Shown: positions 28,004 to 35,710 of the stretch, piece after piece
How the letters are laid out: each line of letters begins with the position of its first letter
Position numbering within the stretch: position 1 is the first letter of the stretch
Assembly: GCF_021654655.1 (NCBI RefSeq)
Contig: NZ_AP025225.1
Location: 570,001 to 634,000, forward strand
Source: Candidatus Hydrogenosomobacter endosymbioticus
Lineage (GTDB): Bacteria; Pseudomonadota; Alphaproteobacteria; Holosporales; GW7
Direction of reading: 5' to 3'
DNA length: 64,000 bases
Made by a program: the position numbers and the translations under genes
Notes under the pieces: model-generated
Database searches by the model: none
What the model was told of the DNA's origin: nothing
The model's input: only the letters and a program-made list of their open reading frames with translations

Positions 28004-28714
28004 TCAAATCACGGACTTGGTCAGATAATATTTTTTCCTATTTTCTGACAACTTCTCCGTTGCATATCTAAGCATAGTTCTTGGCATTAGACGGGAGTTA
28101 CGCGCCAAAAACAGCTCAAGTTGCCCTTGGTTTTGTTTTCCGGCCTCACGAAGCATCCAGCCAACAGCTTTATGCACAAGGTCTTGCTTGTCGCTCAGCA
28201 ACAGCGCAGCAATTTTGAATGTCCACTCCAAGTCTCCGCGTCGTATGAAATACCACGTTGCGACGATTGAAATTCTCCTCTCCCACAAGCTATCGGATTC
28301 TGCAAATTTTTCTAGTAAGTAACGATCTTTATCAAAAAGATGCGCTCCTATAATGGTGTGAGCAGACATATCGACAAGGTTCCAATTATTAACGTAAAAT
28401 ATATTGTCTTTATAAAATTGATAAATTGCGTCTCTCTGTTGAACTGGTGCTGTTTTATATTTTTCAGTCAATATTACAAGAGCGAGCAGGCGTTCTTCGT
28501 TCATCGCAGAGCGCATTAGAAAAATCAGATTTTCGAACGAAATATGCATAAATTCCTTTGCAATTTTCCTAATAGCAGGAACGCGAACACCAAGAAATCT
28601 GTCATGTTCAGCATAATCGCCCACACCTGTTTTAAATAGAGAAGACACAATGTGTGGCGTAGAATCTATCGATTCTACTAAGACTTTTCGTATTGTTTGA
28701 AGCATACTATGCAT
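28004..28714 (-). CDS. DNA alkylation repair protein, AlkD-like HEAT-repeat glycosylase
   Basis: A 236-residue all-helical protein of the AlkD family, which removes alkylated purines. Family stretches are visible: RFLGVRVPAIRKIAKEF (about 39-55), NNWNLVDMSAHTIIG with the catalytic-region Trp and Asp, SLWERRISIVATWYFI, and DLVHKAVGWMLREAGK. Length matches. The first ATG (28714) overlaps the last bases of the upstream ogt gene in ATGCATAG; a second ATG at 28705 avoids the overlap. Translation is likely coupled with ogt, and together they form an alkylation-repair unit. Confidence 0.88.
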   Translation of the reverse strand: MHSMLQTIRKVLVESIDSTPHIVSSLFKTGVGDYAEHDRFLGVRVPAIRKIAKEFMHISFENLIFLMRSAMNEERLLALVILTEKYKTAPVQQRDAIYQFYKDNIFYVNNWNLVDMSAHTIIGAHLFDKDRYLLEKFAESDSLWERRISIVATWYFIRRGDLEWTFKIAALLLSDKQDLVHKAVGWMLREAGKQNQGQLELFLARNSRLMPRTMLRYATEKLSENRKKYYLTKSVI

Positions 28715-29267
28715 TGCGATTCTCGTGGTCGATCAGCCACCTTTTTCTCGCCACGCCGCCACCATATCCGCCGATATTTCCATTGCTGTTAACTATACGG
28801 TGACATGGAATAGCAATCGCTATTTGATTGAAGCCGTTTGCGTTTGCGACCGCGCGGTAAGAAGTAGGGCTGCCAATGGCTTCTGCTTGACTTTTATACG
28901 TTCTCGTTTGTGCATAGGGAACCCGAGAAAGATGCTCCCAAACAAGAATCTGAAATGGACTCCCCAAAGGACGTAACGGAGTCTTAAAGTCTGTCAAATT
29001 CCCATCGAAATATAATTCGAGCTCTCTAGCAATAGACTCGATCGGCTTTGTTTCTCCTGATACGATATGCGCATTCAATTTTTTCTCTAGTTTCTCGAAT
29101 TTACCACCCATGCGGCATCCATCAAGAAACTCCAGAAAACATACATACTCGCTGTCGGAAACCACAACCATAGGACCAAGAACAGTGCTTATGCAGGATT
29201 TTGTCAGCTCCGAATTTTGGCCAAGCCCAACAGGCCAAGCAATCATGACTTTAGAAAAATCTCCCAC
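28707..29267 (-). CDS. ogt: Methylated-DNA--protein-cysteine methyltransferase
   Basis: Suicide repair protein that moves the alkyl group from O6-alkylguanine to its own Cys. The 186-residue product shows the C-terminal domain in full: FQILVWEHLSRVPYAQTRTY, the recognition helix SYRAVANANGFNQ and the active-site motif IPCHRIVNSNGNIGGYGGG. The N-terminal ribonuclease-like domain is present but less conserved. A second ATG at codon 8 is a possible start. It is read first and overlaps the AlkD-like gene by eight bases. No Ada-type regulatory domain is attached. Confidence 0.92.
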   Translation of the reverse strand: MGDFSKVMIAWPVGLGQNSELTKSCISTVLGPMVVVSDSEYVCFLEFLDGCRMGGKFEKLEKKLNAHIVSGETKPIESIARELELYFDGNLTDFKTPLRPLGSPFQILVWEHLSRVPYAQTRTYKSQAEAIGSPTSYRAVANANGFNQIAIAIPCHRIVNSNGNIGGYGGGVARKRWLIDHENRNA

Positions 29268-29431
29268 ACACCCATAGACTTATACTACTTATAAAGACTT
29301 TATTCAATCCATACAATCCCTCTTTCAAATTTACTTTCTAAATCTATTGTTCATCATCATGTAACATTATAGGGTTTTCTATAGGGCGCATCGCATAAAG
29401 AAACAGCATATTTTTCTGTCTTTATAAAAGA

Positions 29432-29960
29432 GTGAGTAATAGCTATGAACTCTTTTTTACTAACCTACAAGAGAATCTATTATTTTCAGCAGAACTGAAA
29501 TATGGTCAGTCAATTTATACAATAAAGGAATCTTGGTCAACACCCCATAACACTGATATAGAAAAGCTAAAATCAGTTATTGCAAATATCATCGCTTCAA
29601 GTGACTCACTGAGGTTTTTTTACTTTTATGATTTGCAGGACAATTGTCTCAAAAAAAGATATCTACCACATATCCAATGAGGACAAGTGAAGATTTTTCA
29701 TTTGATATGACTGACAATTTACTGTTTGTTGCGGGTATTTATGAATAGCTAGAAAGTAAATATCAAAACTGCAGTTTTATCGTAGTTTATTAGATGGTTG
29801 GTCTGTTAGTAAATTGATAGAAAAATCTCCGCTTTATATAACAACCAAGCTGTGAACCAAGTCATTAAATATATCAGCCATGATAATCCCGTGTGTATCC
29901 ATTCAGTTATCAATGAAGACTCCTTGCAACACTAGAAAAAGACCGGAGAAAAGTTATCCT
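29432..29960 (+). pseudogene. Remnant of a nonribosomal peptide synthetase condensation domain
   Basis: Three overlapping fragments in different frames read in order as one decayed condensation domain. Frame 29432-29680 (82 codons) has LQENLLFSAEL, GQSIYTI, and LKSVIANIIASSDSLRFFYF, the typical start of the domain. Frame 29677-29748 continues FSFDMTDNLLFVAGIYE. Then near 29785 another frame reads FYRSLLDGWSVSKLIEK, matching the HH..LDGWS active-site motif with the His residues lost. Further on, VIKYISHD and QH-stop-KKT fit the next helix with Trp turned into TAG. No adenylation or carrier domain follows. It abuts tRNA-Ser. Identification is by motif only; I could not search a database. Confidence 0.6.
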
Positions 29961-29968
29961 CAAAAACC

Positions 29969-30060
29969 TGGCGGAGAGAGAGGGATTCGAACCCTCGATA
30001 CGCTATAAAACGTATGACGGTTTAGCAAACCGTTGCCTTCAGCCACTCGGCCATCTCCCC
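29969..30060 (-). tRNA. tRNA-Ser(GCU)
   Basis: Minus-strand cloverleaf of 92 bases with encoded CCA. The acceptor GGGGAGA pairs with TCTCTCC (one G-U), a GGTTTGCTAAACC anticodon arm gives anticodon GCT, a long variable arm with CATACG / CGTATC pairing marks a class II tRNA, and the T-arm reads GAGGGTTCGAATCCCTC. It borders the condensation-domain remnant. Confidence 0.96.
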
Positions 30061-30161
30061 CCTCAGCGCAAGTAAGAGCGCCACTTGGTCGAATTTAACA
30101 TTAATACTAAGATCTGGCAACTCTCTACGGAACAAACACATTTCGTACAGTATTTTAAAGT

Positions 30162-30998
30162 TTATGTGCAAACAATAGGTCTTTTGCCGATACCTGAACA
30201 GCCCGTCTTAGGGGCAGAAAAAGGAATAACGCTCGATATAGAAGGGCCGCTAAGATGTATTCCAAGCCTTGCCGCAACTCTTTGGTAATGAACAAAAGGA
30301 TCACATTGGCCAGAGAGAATGTGAGTTCCCCCAATTATATCTCCAGTATCAATATCTTCCAAGCAAAACGTCTCTGGGGAAATTTCCCCTGTCAGTATAA
30401 ACTCAGAGTCTTCATTAATTCCTTTCCCTATGCAGAATGTTATTTCCAGGAGATAGAACCCTATACCTATAAAAAGCCCCCTAAGAAGGCTGGTAGCATG
30501 AGACACAATCGAAGCTACCTCATCAAGGTCATCGTGATCAAGCAAAGAAAAAGACAGTATGTTTCCCTCACTTATCGGCTGCCCTTTGCAGGTTGCGCCC
30601 AATTCGTCTCGGTTGTTGTCTAGAAAATAGTCTATAGCTAGTTTATCAAGCCGTTTTCCTTCTTGAATTCCATACCTTTTAGCAAACTCTCCAATCGCAG
30701 CCGTTCTCGCCACTACACTTATTCCAACGCTATCACATTGGCTAACGACTGACTCCCTCATATTTAAAGCTTTAAAAAAGTGGTTCTCAACTCCAAGAAT
30801 GCGGAGCTTGGAGAATAAAAGCGCAGAAATTCTGTTCACTACCGCTCCTTTCCCTATGATAGCTTCAGACCTTCCAGTAAAGGCGCATCTATACGTATCG
30901 GTAAAATAGTGAAGCAATTTAGAAGGCGCAGAATGCTCATAAATGATTTTTCCAGGCATTTCGTATAAAACTTTTCCTCTATTCATTGGCGGCGCCAT
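30162..30998 (-). CDS. purC: Divergent SAICAR synthetase (PurC) homologue
   Basis: PurC joins CAIR and aspartate in purine synthesis. The 278-residue product aligns by eye over its full length: GKVLYEMPGKIIYEHS, AIIGKGAVVNRISALLFSKL, NHFFKALNMRES, VVARTAAIG, YGIQEGKRL and a late EISPETFCLED. Several conserved positions differ: the usual DEISPD-x-x-R-W-D motif reads GEISPETFCLED, losing the first Asp, the Arg and the Trp, and the Gly-Lys-rich opening is short. This may be a divergent active enzyme, a repurposed paralogue or a gene losing function. No other pur genes are in the window. A start five codons inside is possible. Confidence 0.72.
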   Translation of the reverse strand: MAPPMNRGKVLYEMPGKIIYEHSAPSKLLHYFTDTYRCAFTGRSEAIIGKGAVVNRISALLFSKLRILGVENHFFKALNMRESVVSQCDSVGISVVARTAAIGEFAKRYGIQEGKRLDKLAIDYFLDNNRDELGATCKGQPISEGNILSFSLLDHDDLDEVASIVSHATSLLRGLFIGIGFYLLEITFCIGKGINEDSEFILTGEISPETFCLEDIDTGDIIGGTHILSGQCDPFVHYQRVAARLGIHLSGPSISSVIPFSAPKTGCSGIGKRPIVCT

Positions 30999-31137
30999 TG
31001 TTAACAGAACAGTTGAAATTATACTTCCTTGAAAAAGTCAAAGCAACTATTTTTTTCTAATTACAGAAATAATGTTCTCATGAAAAACAAACACCAGCAC
31101 TACAAAAAAAGAAAATTATCTTAATTTTAATGTTTTA

Positions 31138-31166
31138 TTGCAAAAATTGTCGCATATATTTATAGA
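31138..31166 (+). promoter_or_regulatory. Promoter for the Cys-repeat secreted protein
   Basis: TTGCAA at 31138-31143, 17-base spacer, TATAGA at 31161-31166. The start codon at 31182 follows closely, with AAGGCG as ribosome site. Confidence 0.5.
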
Positions 31167-31181
31167 AAACTAAGGCGAATT

Positions 31182-32549
31182 ATGAGCAAGAAGGTATATT
31201 TACTAATCGCTATCATTGCGTTGCTCTATTGGTGCGAAGGTACATCGATAGCGGCAGGAAATGAGGACGAAGTTAATGAACAAGAGAACAAACAATCGTC
31301 GGTTCTGAAAGGAGTGATCGGAGATGCGGTTAAGCAAATTTCAAACGAATTAGCTCACGAAATTACAAAACCATTTTCGTGCCCAGATATACACGTAAAG
31401 TGCAAAAATGGCGAAGAAACAACTGTCCACCAATATGGAATACCGTGCAGGCCTAAAAAAGGAACTCTTGAAAAAGCAGAAAAATCATGCGACAGCAAAG
31501 GCGGTCTTTCCGGTACAACTGGCGGAGGAGACAATAAGCTTCACAAGGGATTTTTAAAGACCACAAAAAATGCAGCGAAATCCGCCGTGTCCTGCCCAGA
31601 TGGAAATGTAACGTGCGAAGACGGAACCGTCATCAAGGTACATCAGTTTGGAATTACATGTAAACCGAAAGACAACGATCTCTCTTCAGCAAGACAAAAG
31701 TGCAATAAAAGTCATGGAGGGATTTCTGAAGAACATTTCGGGAAGCATTTTATAACACATGCATCAAAACTATTCCATAAGAAAAGCAAAAACCAAAAAC
31801 GCGACCACGCTAATCAAGAAGTTGTCTATGAAGACGAAAGTGAAGATGAAAGCCAGGAACTAATTTCGCAGCAAAATCAAGATTCTACTCAGCAACAAAA
31901 TATTTCAGAGAAGCAACCTCGTCACTCTAAAACCTCTCAACAACAAAATATTTTAGAGAAGCAACCTCGTCACCCTAAAACCTCTCAACAACAAAATATT
32001 TTAGAGAAGCAACCTCGTCACCCTAAAACCTCTCAACAACCACCACAGATTCAAGAACAAAACGCTGATCAGCAAAGCTACCAGATGGAATACCAACCAT
32101 TACAAATATATCCGTCAGCATATCCAACACTAACCGCTCCTCAATACCCCAGCATTCAGAATTTTGATTATCCAGTATATGAACAGAGTTCGTATGAACA
32201 ACAGGATCATCAATATCAAACCGCGGAACCACAAACCGTTCAGCAACCAAAAAAGAAGAAAAAGAAAAATGATCTTCCGACTCAACAACAGCAAGAAGAA
32301 ACTCAGAGTGAAAGAGTGGCTCCTGAATACTTACAGCAGAACATGGTTCCTCAACAAGGAAACACGTTTATCACAGAGCAATATAGGATTGTAAACCAGT
32401 CACCGGTGAAAAGTAGCAGCATAAAGAGGACCAGGAAAAAGAGAAAAAACAGTTCCAGAGTGAATAAAAACGGCGTCAATAAAAACAGTACGAATAAAAA
32501 AAAAACACCCCGCCTAAAAGACGGCAGAAAAAACAAACACGACAGTTAA
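31182..32549 (+). CDS. Secreted protein with duplicated Cys domain and low-complexity tail
   Basis: A 455-residue protein of no recognised family. A signal peptide (KKVYLLIAIIALLYWCEG, then AA) precedes two copies of a module of about 45 residues: SCPD...V.C..G....VHQ.GI.C.PK......A...C, at about 66-110 and 138-185. Each copy has four Cys in the same spacing, so disulfides are likely. Residues about 237-284 are three copies of a 16-residue unit (QQQNILEKQPRHPKTS). The rest is Gln/Pro/Tyr-rich, then very basic (KKKKKKN, KRTRKKRKN), with an Arg/Lys-rich end. The layout suggests an exported or surface protein with a possible nucleic acid- or membrane-binding tail; that is inference. Confidence 0.65.
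   Translation: MSKKVYLLIAIIALLYWCEGTSIAAGNEDEVNEQENKQSSVLKGVIGDAVKQISNELAHEITKPFSCPDIHVKCKNGEETTVHQYGIPCRPKKGTLEKAEKSCDSKGGLSGTTGGGDNKLHKGFLKTTKNAAKSAVSCPDGNVTCEDGTVIKVHQFGITCKPKDNDLSSARQKCNKSHGGISEEHFGKHFITHASKLFHKKSKNQKRDHANQEVVYEDESEDESQELISQQNQDSTQQQNISEKQPRHSKTSQQQNILEKQPRHPKTSQQQNILEKQPRHPKTSQQPPQIQEQNADQQSYQMEYQPLQIYPSAYPTLTAPQYPSIQNFDYPVYEQSSYEQQDHQYQTAEPQTVQQPKKKKKKNDLPTQQQQEETQSERVAPEYLQQNMVPQQGNTFITEQYRIVNQSPVKSSSIKRTRKKRKNSSRVNKNGVNKNSTNKKKTPRLKDGRKNKHDS
31890..32033 (+). repeat. Three in-frame 48-bp tandem repeats
   Basis: Units at 31890-31937, 31938-31985 and 31986-32033 each encode a 16-residue block starting QQQNI. Units two and three are identical; unit one differs at the first codon and at two codons that give Ser where the others have Leu and Pro. 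They lie wholly inside the coding region of the Cys-repeat secreted protein. Confidence 0.92.
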
Positions 32550-32624
32550 AGAAGAAAGTATCCAGAACGAAACGCAAGATAAAAAACTTTAATAGAAGGA
32601 AAAAGAAATTCCCTCTGTATACAT

Positions 32625-32666
32625 AAAATAAAAAGAAACGCCAGCCCGCCTGATGCGCGAGCTGGC
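32625..32666 (-). terminator. Terminator after tRNA-Lys
   Basis: On the minus strand: stem GCCAGCTCGC / GCGGGCTGGC (one G-U) with a short loop, followed by a T-rich run broken by a few other bases. It lies 27 bases beyond the tRNA 3' end. Confidence 0.65.
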
Positions 32667-32692
32667 ATCGTCTATATGACAACAGACAGCAA

Positions 32693-32768
32693 TGGTAGGC
32701 CCTACAGGAGTCGAACCTGTGACACCCTGATTAAAAGTCAGGTGCTCTACCAACTGAGCTAAAGGCCC
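32693..32768 (-). tRNA. tRNA-Lys(UUU)
   Basis: Minus-strand 76-base cloverleaf with encoded CCA. The acceptor GGGCCTT pairs with TAGGGCC-type bases, the D-arm is AGCTCAGTTGGTAGAGC, the anticodon loop is ACTTTTAAT giving TTT, and the T-arm is ACAGGTTCGACTCCTGT. Confidence 0.96.
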
Positions 32769-32803
32769 ACACAGGTGAATGATAATTGCTTAGCGTCTTA
32801 AGG

Positions 32804-34615
32804 TCAATGATTTAGCATTCTGTTAGTAAATCTTTCCTCAATCATATAAACCTTCTGGCTGTTTTTGTCGACGTTGAGCACAAGAGACACAAATATCCTA
32901 CTAAAAAGCGCTCTCATCCCGTCTCCATCGAATATAGCGCTTACAATCCCCTCAGGTTGTGATATGTCTTTAACCAATATGTCCTTGAGAGGAATTCCAT
33001 CTTTCTTGGCCACAATATCTTTCGCCTTTTTTATAGCGTCTGACATACCTCCCATTTCATCTACCAACATCAGCTTTTTTGCCTGCTCACCGGTCCATAC
33101 ACGTCCTTTAGCAGATTTTCTTGCTTCATCGAATTTTATCTTTCTCCTATACGAGACAAGACTTAAAAATCTCTGATATGTACTGTCTATGTGGCTCATC
33201 ATCTTTTTTATGCCTTCTTTAGTGAACCCTCTGTTAGAGCTACTCATAAATGTATGCTCGGATAGCTTATAATGATCAACACTTATCCCCATAGCAGATA
33301 ATAGACCAGACAAGTCGAACTTACCTGAAAACACACCTATTGATCCAGTAATTGTTGATGGCTCAGCGAATATATAGTCTCCAGCAAGCGATATAAGATA
33401 CCCTCCGGAAGCTGCGTAATTTCCCATAGACACTATAACTGGCACGCCACCTACTCTATATTTCTCGATAGCGCCATATATCTCCTCTGAAGCAACTGCA
33501 TCTCCTCCCGGACTGTCAACTCTTATCACAATAGCTTTTATGCTTTTATCTTCAGCTACTTCCTCAAGCTTTTCTATAATGTCAGCCGCGAATATACCGT
33601 TTCCAAAACCCCTGTTGCTTCCTCCAACAATCTCTCCTGATAAAGACATAACAGCTATACACGGAATTCCGCTTTTTCCAATCATTACTGTGGGTTTTAT
33701 ACTCTTTCTTGAATTACCAGCTTTAACTGACTTAGCATAGCTTACCTCTGACACGACATCTTCTGAGAATTTTTTTCTTAACTCTTCTTCTAACTCATAC
33801 TGCAGTCTTACAGAATCAACAAATTTCATCTCAAGAGATTCGATGGATGTGTATGGTCCATTTCTCAGAAATTTGAATACATCTTTTATATTATGCTTTC
33901 CACGGGAGACTCTCGCATCTTCTAACAGGTCATTTGCAACATTGTTTTCCATGGATGTGAGAATGGACGAGATTGCTTCTCTGTTATGCTTGGACATATC
34001 GCTTCTTGTATATGGTTCTATAGCAGACTTATACTCTTCCCTTCCGAAGAACTCCGGGTTGACTCTGATTTTGTTAAACATGTTTTTAAAAAACAGCATT
34101 TCTATTCCAAACCCGTTTACTCCAAGCCCTCCAACTGGTTGTACACATATATGAGATGCTGCACTTGCAAGGTAATAAGACATATTTCCGCCTGATACAT
34201 CACCAATTGATGGAGAAAAAAAGTAAACAGGCTTCTTCTTTTTCACTATACTTATGAATTTTCTAAGCTCCTGAGTCTGCGCCATGCCAAAAGGATACGA
34301 CCTGCACGTTATGTAAACACACCTAATTTTATCTTCAGTAGCAGCCTTTTCTAAAACGTTAATCAGCTGGAAGAAAGAAAGTCTGCAGTCGCCTAAAAAA
34401 GCTGCAACAGGATTTTGAGGTCCCTCATGGTCCAACACATTATCCAAATCAATTTTTAGTATACATGGCTTTTTTACTTCGTCTGGTTTACAGACTTTAT
34501 GTAGAAATACAAATGCAGTGGCAACAGAAATCAGACCTATCAAAAAAGTTATCTTTTTAAAAAACCTCCACAGAAAGCCTAGATATTTTAACAAGAACCT
34601 CAGAAAAGCATTCAT
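32804..34615 (-). CDS. sppA: Signal peptide peptidase SppA, long (67K) type
   Basis: Inner-membrane serine protease that degrades cleaved signal peptides in the periplasm. The 603-residue product has an N-terminal membrane anchor (about 22-42) and two ClpP-like halves, as in E. coli SppA. The general-base Lys196 lies in EEYKSAIEPYTRSDMS in the first half, and the nucleophile Ser403 in VSMGNYAASGGY in the second; VIRVDSPGG and TITGSIGVFSGK flank the site. Its start is five bases after the fabI stop on the same strand, so the two are probably one transcript. Confidence 0.95.
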   Translation of the reverse strand: MNAFLRFLLKYLGFLWRFFKKITFLIGLISVATAFVFLHKVCKPDEVKKPCILKIDLDNVLDHEGPQNPVAAFLGDCRLSFFQLINVLEKAATEDKIRCVYITCRSYPFGMAQTQELRKFISIVKKKKPVYFFSPSIGDVSGGNMSYYLASAASHICVQPVGGLGVNGFGIEMLFFKNMFNKIRVNPEFFGREEYKSAIEPYTRSDMSKHNREAISSILTSMENNVANDLLEDARVSRGKHNIKDVFKFLRNGPYTSIESLEMKFVDSVRLQYELEEELRKKFSEDVVSEVSYAKSVKAGNSRKSIKPTVMIGKSGIPCIAVMSLSGEIVGGSNRGFGNGIFAADIIEKLEEVAEDKSIKAIVIRVDSPGGDAVASEEIYGAIEKYRVGGVPVIVSMGNYAASGGYLISLAGDYIFAEPSTITGSIGVFSGKFDLSGLLSAMGISVDHYKLSEHTFMSSSNRGFTKEGIKKMMSHIDSTYQRFLSLVSYRRKIKFDEARKSAKGRVWTGEQAKKLMLVDEMGGMSDAIKKAKDIVAKKDGIPLKDILVKDISQPEGIVSAIFDGDGMRALFSRIFVSLVLNVDKNSQKVYMIEERFTNRMLNH

Positions 34616-34620
34616 AAGAG

Positions 34621-35436
34621 TTACACCTCCTCACAAACATTTGAAGTATCTATCATCTTCATACCAACTATGTGATATCCACAGTCTACATGCAATATCT
34701 CTCCTGTAATACCGCTAGCCATATCGCTTAGAAGAAATACAGCGGCTTTCCCAACGTCATCAATAGTAACGTTTCTTCTGAGAGCTGAGTTATTCTGGTT
34801 CCACCGAAGGATATGTCGGAAATCTCCAATTCCAGATGCTGCAAGTGTTTTTATGGGACCAGCAGAGATAGCGTTTACCCTTACTCCATCAGATCCTAAG
34901 TCGCTTGCTATGTACATTACGCTAGCCTCCAGTGCTGCCTTAGCTATAGCCATACAATTGTAGTGCGGAACAACCTTCTCTGCCCCATAATAACTCATAG
35001 TTAACAAACTCGCTCTAGGGGATAAGTAATTTCTCGAGGCTCTTGCTATATCGGTAAATGAAAAACAGGAAATTTCTAAAGTATTGTTAAAATTCTCTCT
35101 TGATGTGTATAGATACTCGTTCCTAAGCTCATCTTTATCAGAAAAAGCAATTGAGTGTACTATAAAATCTATTTTTCCGAATTTTTTTCCTATCTCTTCG
35201 AAAATTGTGTCAACGCGCGCTTCATTTAAGACATCACACTCGAAAATTCCGATAGCATTAACTTGTTTTGCAAGAGGTTCTATTCTCTTTTTTATAGCCT
35301 CGTTCTGATAAGTTAGTATCAGTTTTGCTCCTTGAGAAAACGCGTTTTCTGTTATTCCCCATGCAATCGACATGCTGTTTGCTATTCCGAATATGACTCC
35401 TACTTTGTCTTGTAAAATTCCAGCTTGCAAACTCAT
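34621..35436 (-). CDS. fabI: Enoyl-[acyl-carrier-protein] reductase FabI
   Basis: NADH-dependent last step of each fatty-acid elongation cycle. The 271-residue short-chain dehydrogenase fold shows GVIFGIANSMSIAWGI near residue 10, DVLNEARVD, HSIAFSDKDEL, the SYYGAEKVVPHYNCMAIAKAALE catalytic Tyr/Lys pair (YNCMAIAK), and RVNAISAGPIKTLAASGI. The frame extends to 35478, but the ATG at 35436 gives the family's short N-terminus. A candidate promoter lies at 35484-35512. First gene of the fabI-sppA unit. Confidence 0.96.
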   Translation of the reverse strand: MSLQAGILQDKVGVIFGIANSMSIAWGITENAFSQGAKLILTYQNEAIKKRIEPLAKQVNAIGIFECDVLNEARVDTIFEEIGKKFGKIDFIVHSIAFSDKDELRNEYLYTSRENFNNTLEISCFSFTDIARASRNYLSPRASLLTMSYYGAEKVVPHYNCMAIAKAALEASVMYIASDLGSDGVRVNAISAGPIKTLAASGIGDFRHILRWNQNNSALRRNVTIDDVGKAAVFLLSDMASGITGEILHVDCGYHIVGMKMIDTSNVCEEV

Positions 35437-35483
35437 TATATGTGCCCTTTCTTTTATATAAGGATATAAGGTAACCATAAAAG

Positions 35484-35512
35484 ATGCTAGTAAAAGCTTT
35501 TGATTTTGTAAA
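35484..35512 (-). promoter_or_regulatory. Promoter for fabI-sppA
   Basis: On the minus strand: TTTACA (35512-35507), 17-base spacer, TAGCAT (35489-35484). Confidence 0.45.
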
Positions 35513-35710
35513 CATATATAATTCTGTGGAAAAAGCTTGTAGTTAGGAGTTTATCAACATACTATAGTTTGTTTTATCCTTTCGTTTCCTAAGAGTTCAA
35601 ATGCCTTGTGTTGATATGTTGAAATTTTGTTTGTGGTGTTACCGATTGTTATCGTATGTGTTGATGGGTGTGCAATAAGAGGTTCTTGCCGCATATTTCC
35701 ACATATATCG

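Noticed and set aside
31890-32033. Possible CRISPR-like repeats
   Set aside because: The units are contiguous, in frame and without spacers; they are coding tandem repeats.
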